Source: Neoscytalidium dimidiatum
Taxonomy: Eukaryota > Ascomycota > Dothideomycetes > Botryosphaeriales > Botryosphaeriaceae
Assembly: GCA_037367355.1 (NCBI GenBank)
Contig: CM074698.1
Span: 1,116,001-1,180,000 of the forward strand
Reading direction: 5' to 3'
Length of the DNA: 64,000 nucleotides
The notes under the pieces are model-generated. The model was not told the origin of the DNA and searched no databases. It worked only from the letters and a program-made list of their open reading frames with translations. Below are positions 33,301 through 43,858 of the stretch, piece after piece. Position 1 is the first letter of the stretch, and the number at the start of each line of letters is the position of its first letter. Made by a program: the position numbers and the translations under genes.

Positions 33301-35880
33301 CACTCCGAACCTGTTGAGCCTGAGGCTCCCGTTCTGCCACAGGTCGTTCCGCCGCCTCTGCAACTCACTCCGATTTCAGCTCTCCACTCAGAGCCGCTAG
33401 AGCTGGAGCCTCCCGCAGCGGTCGCGCGTCCTGAGGTTAAGCCCTCGCAGTTGTCATCAATCCTCTCTCTTCACTCAGAGCCCATCGAGGCCGAGGTTGA
33501 GGTCTCTATCGTTCGTGAGCTTGGGGCTCCCATCGCGAAATCGCAGCTCTCTCACATTTCATCAATTGACACTGAGCCGGTCTCGCCTGAGGCGCCCGCG
33601 GTCGCCCCGCCCACTTTGCAGTTTTCCTACATCCCTTCACTTCACTCGGAGCCCGTCGAGCCGGCAGAGCCCGAGATCAAGCCCATCGACCTGCAGTTGT
33701 CTTCCATCTCATCCTTAGAGTCCGAGCCAGTTGCTACCAAGGCTCCTGAGGCTCCTAAGGTTGCCCCTTCAGCTATCTCTCCTGTTCTTGGCCAGTCTGT
33801 CGAGCCAGTTTCCTTGCCGATTCCCGAAATTTTCTCGAAGCCTGCGCCGGCGTTGGTTGAAACCGTTGTTCACGAAGACGAAAAGCCTGCTCCCTCTTTC
33901 TTCTACACTAATATTTCCGCTCAGGAAGTCGAGCCTGTGGCCGCTGAAAAGGCTCAAGAGGTCGTTCCTGCTCTGTCCTACGCCCACATCTCAACGCAAG
34001 ACGTTGAACCAGAGGAGGCCACTATGCCTGGACGCTTGCTGGCTGCAGAGCGCAAAACGCCCGTCTTGGGCCAGTCTTGTGAACATGTTATCATGTCCAA
34101 GGAGACACGTGTCGTCGCTGCACAGGAACCCGTCCCTGAGAATAGGAGGCCTTTTGCACCTATCAACGGAAACGTCGCTCATTTGGAGCGGGCGAAATCT
34201 AAGAGGCCCAAAATCTCAGTGGCTGATGGAAGCACGCAGACTTTGGTTTCTTCCGCTGAGCTTGATGGGCTTCTCAACTCCTCCAAGGAACGGAATGTTG
34301 TCGTTGGTGCTCTGCCAAGCCCTACCAAGACCCCGTCATCCCCCAGTAAGTCGTCCTTCTCTAGTCCGAAAAAGGATGCGCCGGCGTACAAGACGGTGCG
34401 CAGACCCGGCAGCTCGCAGAGCATGCGCAGTGCCCGTTCAGAGCCGGCGCCGCCGCTTCCTCCGGATCACAAGGAGGTTATTGCGGCTGCGGCACAAAAG
34501 GTGCCGCAGACCCCTGGTGCCATGGGCCCTCCTACCAAGCCCGCTTCTGCCTACAGGACCCAAAACAGTTCGCACACCTCCCAAATCCGCCCGCATACTC
34601 CAAATGGCAGCGCCAGTATCCACGGCAGCACCCGTGGTACCAGCCCGCACTCGGCCAGGAGTGGAACTACGCCTCGACCGCGCCTGCAGGCAACTCGCAG
34701 CGAGGTGTCTTCTCCCATCTCGCGTCGTACCTCTGTCTCGTCCTTCGCCTCGGAGATTGACCAGCGCTTCAACATCCCCGTCAATCCGGTTGGACGTGAC
34801 GAGTATGGTCAATCTATTGATCCCCGCATGGTCCAGGCCATCACTCAAACAATGATCGGGGAGTATCTCTGGAAGTACACACGCAAGGCCGGTCGCGAAG
34901 AAATGTCTGTGAACAGGCACAGGCGCTTTTTCTGGGTCCACCCGTACACTCGCACCCTCTACTGGAGTGATCAGGACCCAGCCACTGCTGGCAAGGCACA
35001 GCTCAAAGCTAAGAGCGTCCAGATCGAGGACGTTCGCGTTGAGACAGATGATAATCCTTACCCGCCTGGTCTTCACCGCAAGAGCCTCATCGTTGTCACC
35101 CCCGGTCGCGCCGTCAAGTTTACTGCCACGACGAGCCAGAGACACGAGACTTGGTTCAATGCTCTATCCTATCTCCTCTTGCGCACCAACTCTGAACGGG
35201 AGGATGAGCCGAGCTCGACGGATAAGGATCTCACACCAGAGGATGCTCAAGAATTCAATCCATCTTTTGGCCGGAGTGGCTCCCGACAGACTGCACGCTC
35301 TCGCATGTCGTTATCGTCATACAATAGCCGTACTACAAGGAACTCGTCTCCGCAACGCAGCCGTCTTGCTACCATTGCGAAGCGGCGAGCGGCGGAACAG
35401 CGATCTGCAACGCTCACGCCCACCACTCCTGGGTCGACTTCTGGCCGATTCAGTAGCCTGAGCGGCATGTTCCGTCCCGCAACAGCGGGCTTCCGGGGCT
35501 CATTCTCGAGCCGGCGAAGCAAGACAAGTGGGCAGGAGGCATCTATTTACGATGCTTCCCTGGTCCCTGATTCTGCAGAGGACTTGAGGCAGGTCATAGA
35601 GGCGCAGGAAAGAGAGGCCGACAGGCTGGAAAACGTGCGGGCATGCTGCGATGGTAAGCTCCAGCTGACGCCAGGTTGGATCAGACAATTAGTGCTAACA
35701 GGATGCTCACCAGGAAAACACGACGTGGGTTCGCTGTCGAAGAAGCCTCATGGGCACCATCACCATCACCACCACCATCATCGCAAGGCGTCGCACACGC
35801 GTTCCAGCTCGTTCGGCGCGAGCACCTTCCTTGGCAGTCAGAGTGAGCTCGATGCCAGATCACGCAACAGCACCTCGTAA
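30346..35880 (+). CDS. apsA: ApsA/Num1 cortical dynein anchor (nuclear migration protein)
   Basis: Exons 30346-35653 and 35714-35880. The 60-nt intron (GTAAGC, branch TGCTAAC, CACCAG) is a multiple of three, so it can be read through; splicing restores NVRACCDGKHDVGSL. 1824 aa. Layout: N-terminal motif RRRYAGFDNQLFSIYAEGSP, long coiled coils about 48-430, Ser/Thr-rich linker, about fourteen imperfect Ser-Glu-Pro repeats (about 865-1225), conserved basic segment, PH domain about 1503-1620 (GEYLWKYTRKAGR... NRHRRFFWVHPYTRTLYWS), and a His-rich tail (about ten consecutive His) near the C-terminus. In Aspergillus and yeast this protein sits at the plasma membrane through the PH domain, captures dynein and microtubule ends, and tethers mitochondria. 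Family call firm; repeat number is probably strain-variable. Confidence 0.94.
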   Translation: MPTTAASPPKVVAVDVDESDPFVSPAASNNSDSRRRYAGFDNQLFSIYAEGSPSQAKRALEAHLAETERRLQEASQLGTVLVQQRKELSDRLKEISQQQDATEIGPDLRAKLVELEREFNEVGKDTARAFIPKTRVPSYHQSLDADGNSIFSSEAQNSPSKISVPSSRKQRNQQPNRIHDIKLATEISSSLLNQVRELQAALAEKDEQLKLISSERSRLEVEVEGLTQRLRVLDESEQRFKDENWSLETRIQELTAQQKEAADKEHRLNLNLTTVNLEKTSVERELEDLKQAHGKLNDDYQAAHRQYEAEIMGLRRNVSSGEAERSALQRKVEDLVSQNEELARAVAYHRRLEESGSGRNSNEEADDHDSDQSTPDHSPPPSPSKFTPRHSQLETETLKSSLQHAHRMIQNLKNNIHREKTEKMELRRVLQETRDELDIARREAVNGGGASVKKRRPNEKQELFKKPPRPDRLGMARGSRDEIIVDDGEWEDNDEHDVPETPSRRPKPTIGGVGLSPFSRRVTSASFNSSVENFQTATENSDAFETANEHDTATETEAFQTGVETIGGSSTEEDTETEVGSTRAQLRSRRYSRLSQAPADHRNSYRSTASTSGDELDSEADIRTPQRTEQPRYRLKVTRGARRSVRNATEALNGNASDVTKSPSASFMSDGSQAEPDGGKSLLAELGNFSERDSDMDPESEPGTPGRSSIVSPQESPELRRAIADRALIRKASLARTPMVDSSTNTDPWSPQSNRSISSTSAALGAAIAGGLGFGLGKDQEAQVEGYRESTPELAPSAIEEPSFDSPASTAASTGTILAQANTIEEELAAKTSAPLSLSEVNSQQVEPLEPASEPVVPQNLQVSSISSLASEPIEPASPEVPSLAFSPLASLQSDPIEPAVPPAPKLTLSSVASLQSEPIEPEAPVIPALAISSVSSLHSEEPVEPEAPVAPKLGLSSVASLHSEPVEPEAPVAARLGLSSVSTLHSEPVEPEAPVLPQVVPPPLQLTPISALHSEPLELEPPAAVARPEVKPSQLSSILSLHSEPIEAEVEVSIVRELGAPIAKSQLSHISSIDTEPVSPEAPAVAPPTLQFSYIPSLHSEPVEPAEPEIKPIDLQLSSISSLESEPVATKAPEAPKVAPSAISPVLGQSVEPVSLPIPEIFSKPAPALVETVVHEDEKPAPSFFYTNISAQEVEPVAAEKAQEVVPALSYAHISTQDVEPEEATMPGRLLAAERKTPVLGQSCEHVIMSKETRVVAAQEPVPENRRPFAPINGNVAHLERAKSKRPKISVADGSTQTLVSSAELDGLLNSSKERNVVVGALPSPTKTPSSPSKSSFSSPKKDAPAYKTVRRPGSSQSMRSARSEPAPPLPPDHKEVIAAAAQKVPQTPGAMGPPTKPASAYRTQNSSHTSQIRPHTPNGSASIHGSTRGTSPHSARSGTTPRPRLQATRSEVSSPISRRTSVSSFASEIDQRFNIPVNPVGRDEYGQSIDPRMVQAITQTMIGEYLWKYTRKAGREEMSVNRHRRFFWVHPYTRTLYWSDQDPATAGKAQLKAKSVQIEDVRVETDDNPYPPGLHRKSLIVVTPGRAVKFTATTSQRHETWFNALSYLLLRTNSEREDEPSSTDKDLTPEDAQEFNPSFGRSGSRQTARSRMSLSSYNSRTTRNSSPQRSRLATIAKRRAAEQRSATLTPTTPGSTSGRFSSLSGMFRPATAGFRGSFSSRRSKTSGQEASIYDASLVPDSAEDLRQVIEAQEREADRLENVRACCDGKLQLTPGWIRQLVLTGCSPGKHDVGSLSKKPHGHHHHHHHHHRKASHTRSSSFGASTFLGSQSELDARSRNSTS
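32940..34020 (+). repeat. degenerate Ser-Glu-Pro coding repeats in apsA
   Basis: About eleven clear copies plus three worn ones of a unit with core SLHSEPVEPEAP, spaced every 20-35 residues. Variants include SLASEPIEP, SLQSDPIEP, TLHSEPVEP and SLESEPVAT. The copies differ at synonymous and non-synonymous sites, so the array is old rather than newly expanded. Confidence 0.85.
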
Positions 35881-36638
35881 CGAAGGAGTCGGGCAACGGA
35901 ATGATGTAGTTTTTCTCGCATGTATCAGTGATGATACGCCAGCCAGTCCCTTTAGTCTCACCGATTTTCAGATACCACAGTCCGGACGACCGTCCTCCTC
36001 TTAGCTTTTATTTTCTTTTTTCTCCAGCGTCTCTAAAGTCTCACAGATCCTCTCTTTGTTTGTGTCAAAGCTGGCCGTACGGCGTTTAGATGTGAGAATG
36101 CATTGCGTGCTGTCTCGAGAGGGTGCATGTGTTTCAGGTCGCATACACTTGGAGCGGACGCTCTCTGGTTTCTCTCTAATAAAATATCCCAATCTCCTAC
36201 ACGTGCGTGCGTTCTCTCCTTTGCGGAACTTTTCTTTTTTTTTTTTTTCCTTTTTTGGAAGGGAAACTGAATAGTGCGGGTGGCAGTCTCTCTGTTGGGC
36301 GCAAGTTGTACAAGTCAAACTGTTTATAACTGTACTTGCGCAGGGAATGGTAGATGTGCTCAATACGAATGTTTGTGTGCTGCGATCGCTGTGCAGTGTA
36401 AGTGGCTGTTGGTGGCTGGTGACGGAAAAGTGCAGTGAGGTGCGGTGCGGTGCGGTGTGGTACGGTAGAACAAGGTGGAAGGCGGTGTGCGCCGAGGCTT
36501 GGGGGGTTTTGCCGCAGACGCGCCTAGTTTTGGCGAACGCGACGTCCTGCGGGCAGCTCCTCGACTTTTCGTAGCCCATCCACACATTACATCGTCTCCC
36601 CGCCCTTAGGACTCGCCGAACCCTGGGTTGCCACCACC
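35881..36638. other. intergenic
   Basis: 758 bp between apsA and the CCT theta gene. It holds a T-tract (about 36234-36256) and a GGTGC pentamer array (36439-36463). The final 100 bp is the likely CCT8 promoter. Confidence 0.5.
36439..36463 (+). repeat. pentanucleotide array in CCT8 upstream region
   Basis: Three perfect GGTGC units, then GGTGT and GGTAC, about 180 nt before the CCT8 start codon. Confidence 0.7.
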
Positions 36639-38464
36639 ATGTCGCTTTCGATACCCAACGCTCCCAACGCAGGGCTCTTCAAGCAAGGGTACAACAAGTA
36701 TGTGGCTCTGCTGCTCAAGCTGCCCCTCCGCGGCCCGCAACCTCCGAGCTCTCTCCCCACCCCTGGTGTGCTCGGGATGGTCGCAACCGCTACTAACTTG
36801 CCCACAGCTACGATGCCGAGGACGGTGCAGTCATCCGCAATATCGACGCCTGCCGCACCATTACCCAGACAGTGCAGACGTCGCTGGGCCCCTATGGCCG
36901 CAACAAAATCGTCATCAACCACCTACAGAAGATGATTCTCACCTCTGATGCCGCCACCATACTACGCGAGTTAGAAGTCGTGCACCCAGCCGCCAAGCTG
37001 CTGGTCATGGCTTCACAGCAGCAAGAAGCCGAGATGGGCGACGCCACCAACTTGGTCATCGTCCTGGCCGGCGAGCTGCTGAAAAAGGCCGAAGAGCTGA
37101 TTCGGATGGGCTTGAAGACGAGCGACATCGTGCAGGGGTACGAGAAGGCACAGAAGGAGGCATTGAACGTGTTGGAACGTATGTGAAGACTCGCTCCAGA
37201 GCCGCGATGGATGCTGACAGGGCGCGCAGAGCTGGTGGTGGACAAGGTCGAAGACATGAGGGATCAGGCGCAACTGAGCAAGGCTATCCGTACCGTCATC
37301 GCCGCCAAGCAGAATGGCTCCGAAGGCGTCCTGGCCGACATGGTTGCTGAGGCTGTGCTGGCCGTCCTGCCCAAGAACCCCGTCAATTTCAACGTTGACA
37401 ACATCCGCGTCGTCAAGATCATGGGAGGTAGCTTGGAACAGAGCAAGGTTGTCAAAGGCATGGTTTTCGGTCGCGAGCCCGATGGAAGCATCAAGAAGGC
37501 GACCAAGGCAAAGGTTGCCGTCTTCACCTCCGCTATCGACATCAGCCAGACCGAGACCAAGGGTACCGTTCTGCTGCATAACGCCAAGGAGATGCTCGAT
37601 TTCACCAAGGGCGAAGAGCACCAAGTCGAGAGCATGATCAAGGAGTTGCACGACTCGGGTGTGCGCGTTGTCGTTGCCGGCTCCACCGTTGGCGAGCTGG
37701 CCCTGCACTATCTCAACCGCTTCGGCATTCTCGTCATTAAAGTCCTCTCCAAATTTGAGCTGCGCCGACTGTGCCGTGTCGTCGGTGCAACCCCGCTGGC
37801 TCGCTTTGGTGCGCCCATGCCCGACGAGATGGGGACCGTCGATATCGTCGAGACTATTGAAATCGGTGGAGACCGCGTGACTGTCTTCCGCCAGGAGAAT
37901 GAACAAACTCGGACGGCTACGCTTGTGTTGCGTGGTGCTACCCAAAACCATCTTGATGATCTTGAACGTGCCGTTGATGACGGTGTCAACGTTGTCAAAG
38001 CCATCACCCGCGACCCCCGTCTTGTTCCGGGTGCCGGCGCCACGGAGATGCAGTTGATTGAGCGCGTCACCGCTATTGGCGAGAAGACGCCTGGCCTTTC
38101 ACAGTACGCTATCAAGAAGTATGCTGAGGCATTTGAGGTGGTGCCGCGTACGCTGGCTGAAAGCGCAGGTCTCGACGCCACTGAGGTTTTGTCGCGCCTC
38201 TACACTGCACACGCAGCGTCCAAGGCCTCCGATGATCAAAAGTTCTTCTGGACTGCAGGTGTGGACATAGAGAATGAAGACAAGACGGGTGTCCTAGATG
38301 CCGTTGACGAGGGTATTGTCGACCTTATGGTCAGCAAGAGTTGGGCCATCAAGCTGGCCACCGAGGCCGCTCGCACTGTTCTTGCCGTCGACCAGATCAT
38401 CGTTGCTCGCCAGGCAGGCGGCCCGAAACCGCCGGGTCCCAATCCTAACTGGGATGAAGATTAA
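36639..38464 (+). CDS. cct8: T-complex chaperonin subunit theta (CCT8)
   Basis: Exons 36639-36697, 36808-37178 and 37230-38464 (introns 110 and 51 nt, branch CTAAC/CTGAC), 554 aa, normal for the family. The ATG stands in a perfect fungal context (CCACCACCATG). Signatures: TSLGPYGRNKIVINH and the ATP-site element GDATNLVIVLAGELL in the equatorial domain, VLSKFELRRLCRVVGA in the apical/intermediate part, and DPRLVPGAGATEMQL near the C-terminal equatorial domain. CCT8 is one of eight paralogues in the cytosolic TRiC ring that folds actin and tubulin. A tail with a GPNPNWDED end matches fungal CCT8. The acceptor of intron 2 could also be 10 nt earlier (GACAG), but only 37229 keeps the frame. Confidence 0.96.
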
Positions 38465-39271
38465 AGGGTGAGAGAGACGTGTGGATGGGCACATATGTAT
38501 CATAATATGCACGTGGCTCCAGAAGGAAAGGCTATCACCCACTTGGATCATGATGGAAGAATGAAATGAGTCATACCCATGTCGAGTGAAATGCCGTTTA
38601 TTGGTTCAATCATAAAGTCTTCTACGAATCCACGCTGGTCGATGTCCACGAATGGTTCGCCAGTACTACCGGTCCCACCGCCATGCTAGCTCTCAGGGAA
38701 GATTCTCGGGGACATTGTAGAGGTCAAATGATCTCTAGGAAAATATTCGCTCCGCTCAAGCCCGAACACGGATGATTCGACTTGCATGTCCACGACTATG
38801 AAATCGTTTCATCGCTCTCTCTACTTTGAAAAGTTTCCATCTCTATCCTACTGTACTTACATACTTCTTGCGAAGCAACTTCGTCGTCTAAATACTGCAA
38901 TTGTTCGTGCTCATTTCAGGATATACAAAAATCTCCTCACTCAGACAGAAACGATATAGAGCACAGAGGGGTGCAATGCGAAACCACCAGGAAGGAGGAA
39001 AGTCCAGAATGTTCAAAACAAAAGCTTGTTTCTTCGGTCTCTTTGAGATAAATTGGAAAGCTGCGACAAAACGACAACTAAAAGAGGTGAACAGGGGGAA
39101 AGGAGCAAATTTGCTCAACCACAAACTCCAACAGATGCGAAGACCAGACTATCTAACAGAACTTTAGATAGAGCCAAAACAGGGCACTTCGATGTGAAAC
39201 TGGAAAAGAAAGGCTTGGTGGGCGAATGCGTGAGTGGAGGCGAGAGTGAAGGATCCAGGATGCGTACAAAA
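38465..39271. other. intergenic, convergent 3' ends
   Basis: 807 bp between the converging CCT8 and CLC genes. AT-rich in the second half. I see no gene here. Confidence 0.5.
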
Positions 39272-42119
39272 TCAGCGATGCTTCTCATCTTTCTCAACGT
39301 CTTTCATGTACTTCACAAAAGCCTTTTTATGCACTAAACCAGCGTAGCGGCCATCTTTCGTGACACAAATGTACCGTAGGCCAAGCTTAACGAAGCACTC
39401 ATAGACGAGGTCCATGGGTGAGCGGTATTCTAGAGATACGGGTGCCTGTACAAAGCGTTAGTAACAAGAAAAAGTGGTTTGCTAGAGCAGGAGCAATCTT
39501 CGACGAACCGGGTCAATGTATGATGTGAAATCCGTGGGGTCGTCTTCCTCATCCTCGCGCGAACTCCAGCCCACCTCTGGAGACATGAGGCACAGAGTGT
39601 TGTCTTCATTGTCGAGCTTGTCTAACGCGAACTCAAGATCCGGCGCAGGAATGAGTCCGACAAGAACGCCGTCCCGAAGAATAGGCAATCCGCCGTCGAG
39701 CTCGCCAGTCAGATGAAGATGTTGCAATTGGAAGCGCAGCTGTTTTGCAGGTACCAGAGGCGAGTTGGTTATGTCGATAATGCGCTCTTCGCGAGTGGGT
39801 GGGGTAATGTCTCCCAACTGGGATGTGAACACCGGTCGAATCTTGTTGTCGAGGAACGGATACGAGTTCATATCCGTGAGAAGGTCGTATATACTCAATG
39901 GTTCAATCGCATCCGCGACCCATTTGGATACCAAAACACCCAACGAGAACGGTAGGACATGATCAAGGCTTCCCGTAAGTTCGAAGAGAATGACTGCTAG
40001 CGTAACGGAAAGTCTGGTCACACCACACATAGTTGCTCCAGCTGCAACCATGGCATATACTCCTGGCACGACGCAAGCCTCGGGGTTATCCTCTTTGTGA
40101 CAGGTTCCAAAGAGACCAGTTGATGAATGATTGAGAGCCAGATATTGCACAATGTGGCCGACCATACGACCCATAAGTCCTCCAACAACCATGGACGGTA
40201 CGTAGATACCGGCTGGGACCTTTATACCGAAAGTAATGATTGTCAGAAGCGCCTTGATTACGAATGCAACAAACAAGTACCAAATGATCTCCGGAATTCG
40301 CTCATTTGTCGCACAAAGGCCAGTGCCGGCCTCGGTAAATGTATCGCAGGGACTGGCCAGTTCGAATAAGAGCTCCGTTACGGGAAGCTTGGTGTAACGG
40401 TTCCAGAAGCTCACTATTCCAGTAACAAGGGCGACCAGGAAGACCTCGAAGATCGGACTTTGCTTGATGATGGGAATACGACGGAACGTTTGAGCCCACA
40501 GCTTTGATGCTTTAATGAAGAGAGCGCCGAGGACTCCACCGAGAACACCGACGAGGATATAGGCAACCAACTCAAAGAAATGCCAGTCGGAAGTATAGCG
40601 CACTTCAAATAGTACTATTTTGCCCGTCCCGTAAGGATTCAAGAATTTTAGCGATAAAGCGGCGGCGATGCAGCAGAAAAAGGTCCGAAACAATGTTTTT
40701 GGTGGGAAGTAGTAGCTGACTTCCTCTAGACTGAAGAGCACTCCACCTATAGGAGCACCAAAGGCAACCGCTACACCGCTCGCAGCGCTAGCGCTGAGAA
40801 CTTCGCGCCTTTTGCCATCGTTATGATTATACTTCGAGAAGATACGACAGGCAATATTCCCAATGCAAGTTGCTATGTGGACGTATGGGCCCTCTTTGCC
40901 GAGGCTCAGTCCGGAGGCCACGCTCAGGATGAGACCGAATGTCTTGATGACGAGGGTGCGAAATCCGAGGTAGCCGTGAAGGACAAAACCGCTTAGGATG
41001 ACTCTGACCTCAGCAACGCCGCTTCCTGCAGCGGAGTAGTAGACCATGGGAGGACGGAGAGCCTGCTTCGCGAACGCCTCTTGGGGGCTCAAATTATTCA
41101 GTTTCCGGCCTTCCTCATCGCGGACGGCTGGCGTATCAGGTGCCAGATTTTCATCAAGGGTCCGAAGATGGAAGCGCGAAGGGATGACGGTCTTCGTAGT
41201 AAGAGTCAGAAGGCAGGAAAGCAGGGCGAAAATAATGACGAAAAAAATGAAGAAGGCATATTCTATCCAGATGTCGTTGAGTTTGTCCTGGAGAATGATG
41301 TTGGACCAAGAATCCCATTCATCGCACGAACTTGCTCCGGCACAGCATGTCTTCAAGCTGTAGTACCAGTGAGTGGTGCAGTAGCCGTTTTTGTAATCGA
41401 AAAGAGTGCTCTCGGTGGTGTTGACCACAAACGCAATCAGGGCTGTCAACAAGCCGATTATAGCAACCAGGACCCAGCCCTGGGCGCCGTCGAACCAGGC
41501 CTGTATCCTTCCGCGGATATCCTTGCGGCTGCGCAAAGCCTTGACGCGGTAAGCATCGGCGATGCTGTCGTGGACCCAATCGGTAGAAGTGAACTGGTCG
41601 TACCACACACGGTCATCGCGAAATATAGAGTGCCGAGACTCGGCCAGGTCGTTTTCTAGATTCCGGAAAGGTAAGCTTTCGCAGCGGTTCCAGAAGCGGC
41701 GACAACCTACCTAGAGCCTGGCGTTGCTCCTCACCCAGGGCAGCCACAAGTCTGTTGCTAAAAGAGGGTCGGCGACTGTGATGGCGTGGACGGCGCACGC
41801 TGCCGCTGTTGTGCCGGCCACTCAAGGGCCTGGGAGTGGCCGGAGAGGTTGCGTATGCGCGGTGGTTGTCTCTGTTCCCAAGCAGACTGGAGCGCTCGTC
41901 AACAGACCGGTGGTGGTTGCGGTTGCGGAGATCAAGCTCAGAGAAGCGGGTGGCTCGCAGCTTTCCTCGCTCTGTTTCGGGCGACGGGGGTTCGGTGGAA
42001 GGCGGCAGCCTGACGGAACGGGAGGTGTCCAGGTAAGTCGAGTTGTCGAGCAGCGTCTCATGCTCGCCCTCGTCGCTGGGCACGTCGTTGTCGTAGAAAG
42101 AGGAGACGGACTTGGGCAT
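39272..42119 (-). CDS. CLC-family chloride/proton exchanger with CBS domains
   Basis: Exons 41711-42119, 39509-41655 and 39272-39445 (introns 55 and 63 nt), 909 aa. I chose the ATG at 42119 (MPKSVSSFYDND), an acidic sorting-type N-terminus. Chloride-pathway motifs: GSGVAEV (about 347-353), GKEGPYVH with the gating Glu (about 391), GIYVPSM and the selectivity Tyr region. A second Glu in FSLEEVSYYF (about 448) corresponds to the internal proton Glu of exchangers, so the protein is predicted to be a 2Cl-/H+ antiporter. Two CBS domains follow, the second completed by the last exon (DLVYECFVKLGLRYICVTKD, then GRYAGLVHKKAFVKYM). The closest known relative by layout is yeast Gef1, which acts in Golgi, endosome and vacuole acidification and copper/iron supply. 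Without the last exon the second CBS would be cut, which supports the model. Confidence 0.93.
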
Positions 42120-42739
42120 GGTGCATACGGGCGGACAGGGCATGCGCGCAGCGCGAGGAGACGGAAGGAAGGTGGGATTATGCTATCGCAGCATGCTCGC
42201 AGCAACAGAGGATCCGCACAAGGATGGGAGCATGACCGACATGGGATGTGGTCATGGCGGAGACTGTGTGCCGGGCGGACAAGTGGGCGGCGGGCGCCAA
42301 GGCGCTGCGAGGCTGGCTCGCGCGCCGGGGAGCAGCGGTAGAGTTCAATCATCGGACCTCCAGCCTCCAGGGAGGAGCCATTGAGAGACGCCGATCCGCA
42401 AGGCAGCTGACCGCTCAATTTCCAAGGGTGCCAGTAGCCAGCGGCCAACAGCCGCGTCGGTGGCTGGCCATGTCGAGCTCCGTCCTCGGTCCTTTCTGAC
42501 GCAGCTGCTGCCGCCGCAACACCCCGTCCAAACGCACAATGGCAGCGGCGCTGCGCGACTCCCGGCGACGTTAGGCCGCAACCGCGCACCGACCGGCCTC
42601 GGCTCTGCCTGCGCCGCCTATCCATCCCCAGCCCGCGCCCTGTCATGCGACAACCCTCGTGCTTCTATTCACTCTTCTGTCGGCTGCCAGATCCCTCGAT
42701 ATTGATCCACGCCCAGAGCTCGATCGAGCAGCTTGAGTC
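42120..42739. other. divergent intergenic region
   Basis: 620 bp between the CLC and Iah1-like start codons, GC-rich. Open frames on the minus strand are continuations of the CLC frame. No other element recognised. Confidence 0.45.
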
Positions 42740-43858
42740 ATGGTCAGAGATACCCGTCGAATCGCGTGCTCTCTCCACGCTGACGTCTGGCGGGGCAGGT
42801 TGCGTTGTACGAACAGATGCTACTCTTCGGAGGTACTCCTCAAGCCTTACTGCCCCCATCCGTGAGCCTTGGTGCAGCCATCCGCTGACCCACCCGTCCA
42901 AGACTCCATCACCCAGGCCTCGTCTGAGGAGGACGGCTTTGGCTTCGCTGCGCCCTTGCAGCAAGGTGTGCTTTGAAACTGCCCGAGTGTCAGAGAGATG
43001 GCTAGCTGATTGCTGTGCAGCCTACGCCCGCAAGCTCGATGTCGTCAACCGCGGATTCAAGTAAGTCCTACTTGAGCTTATCGCTCGCTGATGCTCGATG
43101 CTCGATGCTCATCATGCCCAGCGGCTACAACACCGAAAAGGCGCTTAGAGTGCTCCCGCGCTTCATGCCTTTACCCGAGCAGGCCAGAGTGCGCTTGATG
43201 GCGAGTCGTCTTGCCCTCTGCCGCAACATCGCCGCTCCTGACCGCCTCTCAGACCGTCTTTTTCGGAGCAAATGACGCCTGCCTTGAGGGTAGCAGCAGC
43301 AAACAGCATGTGTGCTTAGATCAGTACATGGAGAACCTCAGAACCATCTGCACTCACCCAGCAGTTGAAGCGCATGATCCGCGTCTGATTATTATCACCC
43401 CTCCTCCCGTCAATGAGTACAAGATGGAGGCAGTCGACTTGGCCAAAGGGCACAATGGGCTCCAGCGCACCGCCGAACACACCAAGAAATATGCCAATGC
43501 CGCACGAAAGGTAGGTGAGGAGCTCAAAATCCCCGTTCTGGACCTGTGGACCATTTTCATGACCCGCGCGGGCTGGGTGGCTGGAGAGCCGCTTCCAGGA
43601 TGCAGGAGCATCGAAAGGAACGAACTGATCGAGGAGCTCATGTATGACGGTAAGTGTAGATGTAGAAGGAGTTGAAGTGGCTGTACTGTACTTACGGACA
43701 CGCCTCGCTCAGGACTGCACTTGACACCACGCGCCTACAAAATTGTTATCGAAGAGCTGATGAGCCTGATTGCCTCAGCTTACCCAGACCAGGTTCCGGA
43801 GAGGCTTCCGCCAGTATTGCCGGCGTGGAATGACCGGGACGGGTGGGAGAAGCTCTAA
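42740..43858 (+). CDS. SGNH esterase, isoamyl-acetate-hydrolysing type (Iah1-like)
   Basis: Proposed exons: 42740-42742, 42799-42832, 42903-42965, 43021-43060, 43122-43200, 43253-43649 and 43713-43858; about 253 aa, the usual size. Blocks of the SGNH family: block I LLFGDSITQ (Ser nucleophile), block II in NRGFNGYNTEKALRVLP (Gly), block III FFGANDA (Asn), block V near GLHLTPRAYK (Asp replaced by L-H-L: His visible, the usual D-x-x-H reads D-G-L-H). Iah1 hydrolyses short-chain acetate esters in the cytosol. The intron at 43201 appears to use a GC donor (GCGAGT), which alone restores VRLM-TVFFGAND. The first exon would be just the ATG; starting at the ATG 42817 (246 aa) is the alternative. Small exons are well supported by family conservation. 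Confidence 0.85.
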
